A DNA stretch of 64,000 nucleotides from Lachancea dasiensis (lineage: Eukaryota > Ascomycota > Saccharomycetes > Saccharomycetales > Saccharomycetaceae): positions 63,802-127,801 of the forward strand of contig LT598455.1 in the NCBI GenBank assembly GCA_900074725.1, given 5' to 3'. A program made the translations under genes and the position numbers. The notes below the pieces were generated by a model. It worked only from the letters and a program-made list of their open reading frames with translations, had not been told where the DNA came from and searched no databases. Of this stretch, positions 40,862-50,257 are shown one piece after another. Numbering within the stretch: the stretch's first letter is position 1; each line of letters begins with the position of its first letter.

Positions 40862-43441
40862 ATGCCTCCTTCTATCCACAAATGGAATCATCCATACGCC
40901 ATCTTATCAACCGTGGCTTTTCCTCACAAGAATATACTATTTGCCGGAACCCATGACTCCAAAATTCTTTGTCTCGACCTTTCGACGTACAATCTGGTCA
41001 AAACTATTCGCCTCGGGGATGAAGAAGGAACTCATACAAAATCTAGCGTGTTATGCGTGACGAAGTCGCAGGACGAATGCTACCTTTTCACCGCGGGTGC
41101 AGATTCGTTAGTGAGAATCTGGTCGGTAGACCAATTAACTCCCAGTGGAGACATCGGGGTCGTGGAAGTGGCAACAATGTACTCACTGATGGACATTGGT
41201 GACATATTTTCTCTAAGGTATTTGGACAAGAGCCAGACTGTTGTGCTCGGATGTCAAAACGCTAATATGCTGTACATGTCCGGAATTTTGGATCGCCTAA
41301 GTCAAGAAGCTCAAAGCCAAGATCTCAATCGTTTGCCACATCGCCGGTACGATCGCTTTTTCGACTCTACGGGTCCTGGAAGTCAGGCAAGTTCGTTGAA
41401 TCAGCCGATAGAGCACACTCGGACTTCTGTCAATCACACAATCATGGAGATACCGTTGAACAACATCATTATCTATGCTCATAATAGCTTTATTTATTGC
41501 ATTGACCTACTACCCACAGATGAAGGAAAGCTACCAAGTAACTTTTACCCCGAGGACCCATGCGCCAAGGACACCGAGTTCATTGTCTCAAGCGGGGGGG
41601 ACGGCATAAGTAAAGTTTGGGCTTTTTCTAAGAGAACTGAAAATACTATTGATGTTAACTTAATTGCTCAAATGGATAATGAAGGAAGTGTGCTGTGCCA
41701 GGTCGTCGAATTCCCATTCCTCTACTGCGGTCTCAATGATGGCTACGTGAAGATATGGGATTTAAACTTGAAGGAGTTAGTTTCCGTCCTCCGGGCTCCA
41801 AGTGGATATGACATAGTATCCGTGACTGTACACGAGGATCATATACTAGCGGCAAGCCAGGAGGGTATCACTGAATTTTACAAGAATGAGGTAAATGAGT
41901 GGGACATTGAGCACGGGCTTATTTTGAGCACTGAGCTTTTACACAAAGAACATAATGGCTACTCCCATTTGAGGCTTGTCACTGGTGCCAAATGCGGGTG
42001 TCTATCATTATGGAATATTAATGAACTTGGGTGCCAAGGACTAAATAACGAAACGGCCCCGCAAGAAGCTCAAGACCAATCCGCTTTGATCTCGAAATTG
42101 TGGCCGAACCGTCAACCTCTTCTTGACAATGACAGTATGCTTGAAACATTAAGAGAGTTGGTAAATTTCAAAACTGTATCTGCATCATCGGAAAATCAGT
42201 ACATCATTGATTCTCGTCGATGTGCTTCATATTTACAGCAATGTTTCACTAAATTAGGTGCTGTCTGTGAATTACTGCCCATCTCAGGTAACAATAATCC
42301 ACTGGTACACGCTAGGTTCAACGGTTCTTCTAGCGCAAAGTCGAAAATTGTTTGGTATGGCCACTACGACATCATAACTGCAGGTGACGCCAGTAAATGG
42401 GAAACTGACCCTTACACTCTGACTTGCGAAAACGGTTACCTTAAAGGTAGAGGCGTCACAGACAATAAGGGCCCTTTGGTTGCAGCAATGTATAGTGTGG
42501 GCTCTTTGTTCCTGGAGGGCGCTCTCGAAAACGATGTTATTTTTTTGGTCGAGGGGCAAGAAGAGTCTAATTCACAGGGGTTCGTAGAAGCTATCAAACA
42601 GCATCGCAGCTTAATAGGTGACAACGTGGACTGGATTCTGTTTAGCAATTCGTACTGGATTGATGAAAAGATTCCCTGTCTCAACTACGGCTTGCGTGGT
42701 GTGATAAACTCGCGTGTTACCTGCTGGAGCGATGCTCCTGATAGACATTCAGGTCTTGATGGGGGTGTTGATAGGGAACCTACCACGGATCTTGTACGTG
42801 TACTTTCAGCACTACAAGATGATGAGGGTAATGTTGTGATTCCCGGCTTTTATTCGTCCGTAAAGGAACCGGACACTGAGGAAAAGGAACATTTTAACGA
42901 AGTTTTGAAGCGGGCCGACACCTGTAAGTCACTGCCGCTTGAAAAGCTTCTCGCTAAATGGATAAAGCCTTCTTTATCTGTGACAAATGTTAAGGTGAGT
43001 GGTCCTGGCAATGCCACGGTAATACCGCATAGCGCTTCTGCCACCATCTCCATTAGAATTGTCCCAGATCAAGATGTTAAGGAAGTGCAAGTGTCTTTGG
43101 AACGCTTTCTCGTAGAAAAGTTTGGAAAATTGAAAACATCAAACCATTTAAAGTTTGAATTACTTAATGACGCTGAGCCATGGCTCGGAGATCCTAAAAA
43201 CACAGCCTATAAAATCTTTGCTGAAGAAGTTCAAAGGGCATGGGGTGTTGATCCGCTATTGGTTAGAGAAGGCGGCTCTATACCCCAAGTTCGTTTCTTA
43301 GAACGCGCTTTGAGCGCACCGGCCGTACAGATCCCATGTGGCCAAAGCTCTGATAATGCGCACTTAGACAATGAAAGACTGCGAATTGAAAATTGGTACA
43401 AAATGCGTGAAATAATGAAGCAAGCTCTGAATAGGTTATAA
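40862..43441 (+). CDS. DUG2: glutathione-degrading amidotransferase subunit Dug2
   Basis: This 859-residue protein (878 in S. cerevisiae) works with Dug3 to hydrolyse the gamma-glutamyl bond of glutathione in the cytosol. The N-terminal half is a WD40 propeller (NHPYAILSTVAFPHKNILFAGTHDS-type blade, SSVLCVTKSQDECYLFTAGADSLVRIW, VSSGGDGISKVW). The C-terminal half, from about residue 440, is an M20 metallopeptidase-like domain. Its putative metal-binding motifs are WYGHYDI, GRGVTDNKGP, EGQEES, HSGLDGGV and PCGQSSDNAH. The ATG at 40862 gives MPPSIHKWNHPYAIL, aligning with LIHRWNHAFSIL near the S. cerevisiae start; upstream the frame begins only at a GTG. Confidence 0.96.
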   Translation: MPPSIHKWNHPYAILSTVAFPHKNILFAGTHDSKILCLDLSTYNLVKTIRLGDEEGTHTKSSVLCVTKSQDECYLFTAGADSLVRIWSVDQLTPSGDIGVVEVATMYSLMDIGDIFSLRYLDKSQTVVLGCQNANMLYMSGILDRLSQEAQSQDLNRLPHRRYDRFFDSTGPGSQASSLNQPIEHTRTSVNHTIMEIPLNNIIIYAHNSFIYCIDLLPTDEGKLPSNFYPEDPCAKDTEFIVSSGGDGISKVWAFSKRTENTIDVNLIAQMDNEGSVLCQVVEFPFLYCGLNDGYVKIWDLNLKELVSVLRAPSGYDIVSVTVHEDHILAASQEGITEFYKNEVNEWDIEHGLILSTELLHKEHNGYSHLRLVTGAKCGCLSLWNINELGCQGLNNETAPQEAQDQSALISKLWPNRQPLLDNDSMLETLRELVNFKTVSASSENQYIIDSRRCASYLQQCFTKLGAVCELLPISGNNNPLVHARFNGSSSAKSKIVWYGHYDIITAGDASKWETDPYTLTCENGYLKGRGVTDNKGPLVAAMYSVGSLFLEGALENDVIFLVEGQEESNSQGFVEAIKQHRSLIGDNVDWILFSNSYWIDEKIPCLNYGLRGVINSRVTCWSDAPDRHSGLDGGVDREPTTDLVRVLSALQDDEGNVVIPGFYSSVKEPDTEEKEHFNEVLKRADTCKSLPLEKLLAKWIKPSLSVTNVKVSGPGNATVIPHSASATISIRIVPDQDVKEVQVSLERFLVEKFGKLKTSNHLKFELLNDAEPWLGDPKNTAYKIFAEEVQRAWGVDPLLVREGGSIPQVRFLERALSAPAVQIPCGQSSDNAHLDNERLRIENWYKMREIMKQALNRL

Positions 43442-43744
43442 GTTCCATTTGAGTATTAAAAATTACACTTCACAACAAGGTCTTCAAGGAGCGGGAGGGG
43501 CCCATTTCGCAGGTACAGTTTTGGGCTCTAAAAGCAGACGTGAAAATCATATGTACATCATAATCTGTGTGGGACAACCCGTGGTTTTTTGGTTTGAAGG
43601 TCCAAGGTCCTGCCTAGATTTCGCTTTCCTGCCGTTAAGCTAAGGTAAAGTAGCATCACTCCGCACGCAAATATGCTCCCCGGTTTTTAAAGTTGATGAA
43701 GGGCCAACGTGAATGGAAGAACCCAACGTGAGCCTAAAACACTG
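43442..43744. other. SAF1 promoter and leader with two short uORFs
   Basis: About 300 bp. Two short upstream ORFs (ATG at 43694, 11 codons; ATG at 43713, 10 codons) end before the SAF1 ATG. No other element recognised. Confidence 0.5.
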
Positions 43745-45511
43745 ATGTTTCCATTAGCCAGCTCCTCTTGTGATCATCCCACGAGTCATGCCATCGAAAT
43801 AGGGCTCCCGCCTGATATCGTCGAGGCCACCCTACCCTATTTATCAACAAGTGACATCAAAAGCTTATCCATGACCAACAAATATTTCTACAAGCTGCTC
43901 GATTTTAAGGCATCAGATACTCTTTGGCATGAGCTGTTTAGAAAGTCGTTTGGGTCTCTTCATTCCAATGTCGAGCCTTTGGAATCAAAGACGAATTCGC
44001 ATTATATGAGTTGTTGCGAACTGATTCTTCGGACGCGCTTCCCCGATGAGTCATGGGGTCGCTTGTATCAGCTTAGGGCACTAGATGCTAAGCTTTACAC
44101 ATGGGGATCGCTGAAGCATGCAAGGTTGGGGTTTACTGCTGCATCTAACCTCTCAGTGTCGCCAGGTGCCATAAACAATGCGGGGATGAGACTACAGTTT
44201 GGCATTAATTCTCCAGTTCCGGTTCCTTGGGATGCTGGCTCTCACGCCCCAACCTTAGAAGATGAAAGCATCGCTTGCGTCTCCGCTGGTGGCTTCTCCT
44301 TTCAAATTTTGACCAAATCCGGAAAACTTTACTATACAGGCTCAACTTACTCGGGAGGCCATCGCGGACCAGGACCAGTAGAAGGGGCGCATGATTATAA
44401 TCTTTTTCAGCAAATGATAACACACACTGAACAGAGCCTTACAATATTCAACGGAAGAACTCCGAGACATGGGGGGCTTGTTCCGATCAACACTACTAGC
44501 AGAATGCCGCTGGAAAGGCCACATGAGGATATCTACGCTCGATTCGAGGACTTGGAAGAATCTTTAGACCAGAGACTTGGTGGAAACAAACATATAAGAC
44601 GTTTATTCACCAACGACGTGCTGAAAAGGGATACTGGGAATCCAAACACCCTTTCGGTTGATACTAAGACGATGGATAATGTAAGAATTCAGTCAATCTC
44701 GTCTGGCAGGTCGCATATTTTAGCATTGAGCACGGATGGTGACATTTATTCATGGGATGGTCCAGAGGTTGAACGAGGGGTCAAGCTTGTCTTTGATGGC
44801 CTACCCCATAAGTTTTCAAACCCGATTTTGAAGATAGGCTCCGGATGGAATTACAACTGTGTGTCCATTTATAACATAGGACTGGTAGTTTGGAGCAGTA
44901 GGTGTGCTCTCCAAGAAAACGACACTGAAGCTAAAGCGAACTACAAAGTCATTCATGGCACTCATGAAATATGTGGTGATGAAAAAGTAGTAGATTTTGC
45001 ATGTTGTGCCAATATGTGCGTATTCTTCATCACAGCAAAAGGCGATCAACTCTGGTTGTATTCAAACGAGGAGGTGCATAAAGTTGGACTACCCTTCCCA
45101 GATAAGTTGGTGAAATTAGTTGGATGCTACACCATGTTAGCAATTTTCACGACTTCTGCATGTTATACTGTAAATGTTGTTGACGGAAGAGTGGAAGAGA
45201 CATCTCTTGTAAAGTTAGAACTGGAAAACGAGGATGATATGTTTGTATCCCTTGCAACCGGAGACTACCATACCGTTGCTCTAACGTCTCGAGGTAAAAT
45301 ATACACCTGGGGGCTTGAAAGCGAACTTTGCGGATGCTTGGGTCTGGGAAGTCGGGATCAAATGGTAAATGAGCGACGTGTCGGTAGAATAGAAAACCTA
45401 AGAAGCACGCGCGTCATAAAGCCCTCACTGGTAAACGTTGACAATAGAGATTATGTTTGCCTGGCGGTTGCTGCTGGTGGTTGGCAAACCGGTGCGTTAA
45501 TTTTAGAGTAG
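43745..45511 (+). CDS. SAF1: F-box protein with RCC1-like repeats (Saf1)
   Basis: This 588-residue protein (637 in S. cerevisiae) is the F-box subunit of an SCF ubiquitin ligase; in S. cerevisiae Saf1 targets unprocessed vacuolar hydrolases and adenine deaminase Aah1. An F-box is at about residues 19-65 (GLPPDIVEATLPYLSTSDIKSLSMTNKYFYKLL). RCC1-like propeller repeats follow (SIACVSAGGFSFQILTKSGKLYYTG, SISSGRSHILALSTDGDIYSW, LATGDYHTVALTSRGKIYTWG). The ATG at 43745 puts the F-box at the N-terminus; the frame upstream starts only at a GTG. It follows DUG2, as in S. cerevisiae (YBR281C-YBR280C). Confidence 0.93.
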   Translation: MFPLASSSCDHPTSHAIEIGLPPDIVEATLPYLSTSDIKSLSMTNKYFYKLLDFKASDTLWHELFRKSFGSLHSNVEPLESKTNSHYMSCCELILRTRFPDESWGRLYQLRALDAKLYTWGSLKHARLGFTAASNLSVSPGAINNAGMRLQFGINSPVPVPWDAGSHAPTLEDESIACVSAGGFSFQILTKSGKLYYTGSTYSGGHRGPGPVEGAHDYNLFQQMITHTEQSLTIFNGRTPRHGGLVPINTTSRMPLERPHEDIYARFEDLEESLDQRLGGNKHIRRLFTNDVLKRDTGNPNTLSVDTKTMDNVRIQSISSGRSHILALSTDGDIYSWDGPEVERGVKLVFDGLPHKFSNPILKIGSGWNYNCVSIYNIGLVVWSSRCALQENDTEAKANYKVIHGTHEICGDEKVVDFACCANMCVFFITAKGDQLWLYSNEEVHKVGLPFPDKLVKLVGCYTMLAIFTTSACYTVNVVDGRVEETSLVKLELENEDDMFVSLATGDYHTVALTSRGKIYTWGLESELCGCLGLGSRDQMVNERRVGRIENLRSTRVIKPSLVNVDNRDYVCLAVAAGGWQTGALILE

Positions 45512-45571
45512 ATAAACTCAGATTAGACGCATGAATGTGTTACTATTGCATTATCCAATCGTACTTAGGAT

Positions 45572-46459
45572 TTAAATAAGACCAAGATTTTTAGCATGGA
45601 ATTGAGCATGCTGTGGCACAAAACTACTCACAAAAAAGTACGAGTGATCGAAGCCTTCGACCAGCTCGAGGTCAATTTTACCCTCCCAGCTGGTGCCCTT
45701 TACGGATTCCAACAGTAGTTCAGGTTTGAGTTGGTCCCTATAAAAGGGATCACTTGTGCCCTGATGAATCAAAATTCTGTCAGTTCCATTGTTCTGAACC
45801 TTTTGAATCAAAGAAGCAGGATCGTACTGTTCCCATGCTGCAGCATCGCTACCGAGATATCCACCAAACGCCTTCTCTCCCCAAGGTACCTTCGAAGGGT
45901 TTACGATAGGTGCGAATGCCGAGCAAGACTTGTACTTTTTGCTGGAATAGTGCTTCAAAAAACCTGCTATGGCTCCGAAACCGCCCATAGAATGACCAGT
46001 GATAGCAATGTTATCTAGGAAATCCAAGGAGGGGTTTTTGAAGAATTGATCTAAAACAGTAGGCAGCTCGTCGTGGATATAGCTGAACATCTGATAATTC
46101 TTTGCGTATGGTTGCTGGGTAGCATTGACATAGAAACCGGCCCCAAGGCCGAAGTCCCAGCCGTTAGCGGGATCGCCAGGAACATCTTCGCCGCGAGGTG
46201 AAGTGTCGGGGAAAACCATCGCAAACCCAAAACGATCGGCCTGTAGCTGCCAGAAAGCCTTTTCAGAAACATTCTGCGGAGTACAGCTCAGACCAGACAA
46301 ATAGTAAATGACTGGGATTTTGTCGCTCTGCTTATGGTAGAATTGCTGGGGCAAATACACATTTACGTTCATTGATGTCCCAGTTTTACTGGAGTCATGG
46401 CTCAACTTCAAAAGCTTACCGCCACAACAATGGATTTCTGACTCAACTTTAAAGCTCAT
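45572..46459 (-). CDS. S-formylglutathione hydrolase (esterase D family)
   Basis: This 295-residue alpha/beta hydrolase is the orthologue of S. cerevisiae YJL068C (299 aa), the last step of glutathione-dependent formaldehyde detoxification, releasing formate and glutathione. The nucleophile Ser157 lies in GHSMGGFGA. The catalytic acid and histidine are in HQGTSDPF and FDHSYFFVS. Conserved YYLSGLSCTPQNVSEKAFWQ and FPDTSPRGEDVPGDP mark the family, and the C-terminus is FHAKNLGLI. The ATG at 46459 gives MSFKVESEIHCCGGKLLKLSHD, in register with the yeast start. It lies among SAF1, PAF1 and MPM1, combining YBR and YJL neighbours. Confidence 0.96.
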   Translation of the reverse strand: MSFKVESEIHCCGGKLLKLSHDSSKTGTSMNVNVYLPQQFYHKQSDKIPVIYYLSGLSCTPQNVSEKAFWQLQADRFGFAMVFPDTSPRGEDVPGDPANGWDFGLGAGFYVNATQQPYAKNYQMFSYIHDELPTVLDQFFKNPSLDFLDNIAITGHSMGGFGAIAGFLKHYSSKKYKSCSAFAPIVNPSKVPWGEKAFGGYLGSDAAAWEQYDPASLIQKVQNNGTDRILIHQGTSDPFYRDQLKPELLLESVKGTSWEGKIDLELVEGFDHSYFFVSSFVPQHAQFHAKNLGLI

Positions 46460-46563
46460 ATCGGTACTTACTGGGGCAAAATCAATGAAGTATATAATAT
46501 TATACAAAGCAGAGCTTTACAGGGGAACAACTAGTCACATATTCAACATGAACCGTTGCACAT

Positions 46564-46604
46564 TTCACGAGTACTTTCCGACACACTTCACGAGTACTAT
46601 CCGA
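46564..46604. repeat. short direct repeat in the esterase promoter
   Basis: An 18-bp unit starting TTCACGAGTACT recurs with one mismatch at 46564-46581 and 46587-46604, a 23-bp period. It lies 105-145 bp upstream of the S-formylglutathione hydrolase start and may be a paired regulatory site. Confidence 0.7.
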
Positions 46605-46683
46605 ATAACCATCAAGTCTTTGGGCAAGCACACAGCTAAGGTGCGTGAGCCTAATGAGGCCGTTTAGGATCATCACTGACCTA

Positions 46684-47970
46684 CTAAGCGACAGGGGCTG
46701 TTCCAGATGCCGTAGAGGCTTCACGAGAATCGTCTTGCTTGGCTTCCGAGTCTAGCCCACTTTCTGGAACGAATGATTTCAGCTCGCCATCTTGCTGGAT
46801 TTCATCCCCCTTCTCCAACAGATTACTTTCTCTGTTTTGACTCTCTTGGTTCGTTTCCTCATCTTCTTCTTCTTCGATGTTGGGGAAATCTATAGGGTCG
46901 AATTTCATTCTGATACTGTCTCTAAAGCGAGTTTCTTGTGTTGTTGGATTCCTGATTTTTATGTTGATCTGGTCCAAATTGTTCTCACGCACCAAGGGTT
47001 TGATGACATCGTTGATGCGCCGCCTCCGCAACTCGATCCTGGACCGTATAGGAGTATAGTAAATGGCCTTCTTCTCATTGTTAAAACGCAAAGCCAGTTC
47101 GCTGAAAAGATCCGTGCCTTCAGGCTGTTGGTGTTTCATGTCGAAATCTCTTAAGCGCTTGAACTCGTAAGCTTTATCGTCGTCAACAATCTCATCAATT
47201 TGCTGCTCCAAGTTGTTCTCATAAGCGGTCGAACTAGACTTATCAGTAGTGTACAGTGACACCCATTCGTCTTCCTCCAGTTCGACGGGTCTGAATAAGG
47301 CAGTCGACATCGCCAACTGCTCTTTTTCCTTATTGTCCAAAGCGGCAGACCCAATGAAACGTACCGTAAAAAACGTTTGGTCCATGGCAGCAGTATCCGG
47401 CAGCAAATCCCATGTCCTAACGGCTTGTAAGTTTTTCCGCGATGGGTGTTTAATTTTGGAGAGGTCGTCCGTTATGGGATCAAAAGTGTTCTCTATCCGC
47501 TTGACGCGCTGTGAAGGCTCTAAAACTTCGTCATCAACATCTAACGCCTCTGCTGCCACTCTCTTTTTGGTAGATGGCTTGGCCGTTTGGGAACTTGAGA
47601 CATACTCGGTTCTTCTCAAAAAGGTCACCTTGGACATGTCCGTTTTCGTTAGTATATCAACCCTTGGGTCTCTCAGCAGAACTCTGTCATCTGGATGAAG
47701 CTTGATATTATCAAATCCGTGCAGAAGCTTAGTGTCTTTGTGATCTAGTAACCCAGGAAGCTCCATAAGGTCCATAGGCATGCCCAAATCATCATTCAGC
47801 TTGACTAGTGGCGTTACATTTGTTTTGGTGTACAACGACGTAATAAGTTTACCTGAGTTCACGGCCTCGCTTGGTGAGTATCGATAGTTAAGCAGCTTTG
47901 GGGGGAGCAAAGGAGGGGGTAAGTCATTTCTATACCGTATTTTTGCAATATATTCCTGCTTCTTCGACAT
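46684..47970 (-). CDS. PAF1: RNA polymerase II elongation factor Paf1
   Basis: This 428-residue protein (445 in S. cerevisiae) is the founding subunit of the Paf1 complex, which travels with RNA polymerase II and supports H2B ubiquitylation and H3 methylation. It starts MSKKQEYIAKIRYRNDLPPP, as in yeast. Conserved blocks are DLGMPMDLMELPGLL, LRDPRVDILTKTDMSKVTFLRRTEYVS, WDLLPDTAAMDQTFF and RPVELEEDEWVSLY, then RSRIELRRRR. A highly acidic, Gln/Ser-rich tail ends the protein. The ATG at 47970 is chosen by homology; an upstream in-frame ATG at 47997 would add nine residues. Confidence 0.97.
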   Translation of the reverse strand: MSKKQEYIAKIRYRNDLPPPLLPPKLLNYRYSPSEAVNSGKLITSLYTKTNVTPLVKLNDDLGMPMDLMELPGLLDHKDTKLLHGFDNIKLHPDDRVLLRDPRVDILTKTDMSKVTFLRRTEYVSSSQTAKPSTKKRVAAEALDVDDEVLEPSQRVKRIENTFDPITDDLSKIKHPSRKNLQAVRTWDLLPDTAAMDQTFFTVRFIGSAALDNKEKEQLAMSTALFRPVELEEDEWVSLYTTDKSSSTAYENNLEQQIDEIVDDDKAYEFKRLRDFDMKHQQPEGTDLFSELALRFNNEKKAIYYTPIRSRIELRRRRINDVIKPLVRENNLDQINIKIRNPTTQETRFRDSIRMKFDPIDFPNIEEEEDEETNQESQNRESNLLEKGDEIQQDGELKSFVPESGLDSEAKQDDSREASTASGTAPVA

Positions 47971-48392
47971 GTCGCAATGGCTCGCAAAAAGGTTCAACGA
48001 AGCTTGTCCGCCATTTAAGACTGGGTAAATGTCGTTTCCTCATGATGATAATATATGAAAAGTGTTGATAGCACTATGAACGAAGGAACATAACTGCGCA
48101 AGTTTGAGAACTTGACAAAATTTGGAACTGCTTCTCAAAAGCCTCTTTGTACAACACAGCTTTCCGTATTGTTGCAGAAAAATATACATCTTGGTTTAAT
48201 ATATTTTCTGTAGGGAGTTCCAAGCTCTCCCTTCCGCATACACACTTTTTTGATCATTACAAGTTATACACCATAGTAAATGTCTTCTCAAGAAAAAAAA
48301 AAACGTTAAGAACTAAAATCCATTATTCATCAATCATGTTTTTGACCAGAATGACGCTACGCCAAAGTCGGTCTCTGTAGCCCGAGAACTGG
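47971..48392. other. PAF1 promoter region
   Basis: About 420 bp between two minus-strand genes, with an A-rich run near 48292-48303. A box C-like ATGATGA at 48042-48048 has no partner D box. Nothing else recognised. Confidence 0.5.
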
Positions 48393-49298
48393 TCACTTGT
48401 GCCAAAACCAACCGTCCTTGGGGTGATCGGCACCGTCGTATGCGTCGGCATCATGAACATAGCTACTAGGAATCATTTTTTCATACGAATCAAAATGCTT
48501 TTGGCCGTCGGGGCCCGTGCCTTGCTTGTCATACCGGAGTTTAGAGGAACCGTCGTTGAAAAACGTCTTGGTCTCTTTTACCTTTTCCAAGCCGTCTGGT
48601 GTACTATTGTAAGTGACATACGTGGACGTTCCAACCACTGACTTACCTGTAGTGTGGTCCATCAAGTCCTCGGGCGTGTTCCACAAGCCTTGGGAACTCT
48701 CTTCGTGGCTAGCACTGGGGACCAACGAAGCTCGGCGTTTCTCCACCTGTTTCACAATATTGGCGCGCCACATCAAGTATGCGGAGTATTCGGTGAAAAA
48801 CAATCCTAGACTGTGGTTTTTGTCCCGTTCGACCCTTTCCCGCGTCAGAACATTTTTGAGTTGTTCTGGGGACATCCTTGCTCTCACTATGTTTTCAGGA
48901 AAAAGGCAACGCCACCACCCACGCGAATCCCATACAGATAGGCCCTTCAGCTCGTGACATTCCATGAATTGTTTGTCGGAGGGCGTTCTGTAGCCGTACA
49001 GGCCAGTGACACCTTCCTGCGTGGTGCTATCCTCCATGAGTCTCAAAATACGAGTTGGATGGCCAAAGCCTCCGGGAAAGCCCAAACCTCCTAATAAATC
49101 GCCCATACTACCACTAGCATTCATCCACAAATCAGATATCGGACTCTCAACGTGATTAACGGCTTCCTTCCATATGGAAGATATAGAATCGCCCATCGAA
49201 AGGAAGCTATCGTTCAAGCGCTCTGTCAACGACGAAGACACCAGATCGTCATTGTATTTCTCGAGTTCCTTGTTATCGTCACCAGTAAATATACCCAT
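48393..49298 (-). CDS. MPM1: mitochondrial protein Mpm1
   Basis: This 301-residue protein resembles Mpm1 (252 aa in S. cerevisiae), a mitochondrial membrane protein of unknown function. Conserved blocks are FAHPTRILRL-type (here GFGHPTRILRLMED), EGVTGLYGYRTPSD, WRCLFPE, HSLGLFFTEYSAYLMWRANI and VVGTSTYVTYNSTPDGLEKVKETKTFF, ending KDGWFWHK like the yeast KGWFWNK. There is no clear presequence or strong membrane helix. The excess length is a longer N-terminus and linkers. It lies between PAF1 and DPB3 in the conserved YBR/YJL merged order. Confidence 0.88.
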   Translation of the reverse strand: MGIFTGDDNKELEKYNDDLVSSSLTERLNDSFLSMGDSISSIWKEAVNHVESPISDLWMNASGSMGDLLGGLGFPGGFGHPTRILRLMEDSTTQEGVTGLYGYRTPSDKQFMECHELKGLSVWDSRGWWRCLFPENIVRARMSPEQLKNVLTRERVERDKNHSLGLFFTEYSAYLMWRANIVKQVEKRRASLVPSASHEESSQGLWNTPEDLMDHTTGKSVVGTSTYVTYNSTPDGLEKVKETKTFFNDGSSKLRYDKQGTGPDGQKHFDSYEKMIPSSYVHDADAYDGADHPKDGWFWHK

Positions 49299-49600
49299 CC
49301 TAGCTAGTTCTCTGTTCCGTTCTACACAGCACTGGCGTTGGCTGGGAGGGTGCTACTTTGGCTATGAGAATAATCTATATTACACAATTTCGTGGAGAAG
49401 TACATGCTAAGGGCGAGAGCGGGACATCACTGAGCCAAACCGCGAGAAACGGCTGACGGTAGTTCAGGCTCGTCGGGATTTTCCGCTTTGTCTTTTAGCA
49501 AAGCTCTGCGGTTTTACCTTAGCTGAATTGATTTGGGAGTGGCTTCTGAAAAGGTAGGGAAACTGCCTCATGCCAACCGATTTCGTGGACCGATAAAGGC
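49299..49600. other. MPM1 promoter region
   Basis: About 300 bp between two minus-strand genes; no motif or RNA gene recognised. Confidence 0.5.
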
Positions 49601-50257
49601 TTATTCCTCTGCATCGGTCTCTATAGCTTCGACGCCTACTTCAGCAGTATCTTCGCCATCGGGTTCAGGTTCGTTTTCCGACTCTGGCTCTGGTTCAGGT
49701 TCAGACTCAGGCTCTGGTTTAAGATCAATTTCTGCGTTGCTTCTTAATTGCAGCCTCTCGTGTTCCGGAAGATCTTCCCAGCCTTGCTGATCGCCGTCGT
49801 AATCCGGCGCAACTGCTGCGTCAGCCAAATCATCCTCTGGCGCATCTCCGTCGTCTACCTCAGTGGCCTCCTCACGAGCTCTGAACGGGAGCATACTTTG
49901 ACCAGGTGCAACAGCTGTATACCTCACTCTGTTTTCCCGCGTCAAGGTCACTAAATTTTGGGTTTCCGGAATGACATCCGAAAGGAATTCGAATCGATCC
50001 GAACTGGATACCACCGCAGCTATGTTGTCGTAGCGTAGGGACAGCCTCGAGCCACTAGGCTTCTCCAGTTGTGACCTTGCCAAGCCTTCCTCGGTTAGCA
50101 CCTGCACAAACAGCTCGGTAGCGAAAGCCACAGCTGCGACAGCGGATTGCGAGGTAATGGTATAGTCCGGATCGACTTTGGCAATGCGTTTAACTTTGGA
50201 TAGTGGAAGTTTCGGAGCGGCTTTTTTGAGCGCTTCAGCGCTTGTACCATTGTCCAT
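49601..50257 (-). CDS. DPB3: histone-fold subunit of DNA polymerase epsilon / ISW2 (Dpb3/Dls1)
   Basis: This 218-residue protein has an N-terminal CBF/NF-Y-type histone fold at about residues 14-95 (LPLSKVKRIAKVDPDYTITSQSAVAAVAFATELFVQ, then RLSLRYDNIAAVVSSSDRFEFLSDVIP). A long acidic tail follows, with EPESEPEPEPES repeats. S. cerevisiae has two paralogues, Dpb3 in polymerase epsilon (201 aa) and Dls1 in the ISW2/yCHRAC remodeller (167 aa). A pre-duplication yeast has one gene, which probably serves both complexes. Its acidic tail and length are closer to Dpb3. The first ATG is 50257; the frame upstream starts only at a TTG. Confidence 0.92.
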   Translation of the reverse strand: MDNGTSAEALKKAAPKLPLSKVKRIAKVDPDYTITSQSAVAAVAFATELFVQVLTEEGLARSQLEKPSGSRLSLRYDNIAAVVSSSDRFEFLSDVIPETQNLVTLTRENRVRYTAVAPGQSMLPFRAREEATEVDDGDAPEDDLADAAVAPDYDGDQQGWEDLPEHERLQLRSNAEIDLKPEPESEPEPEPESENEPEPDGEDTAEVGVEAIETDAEE

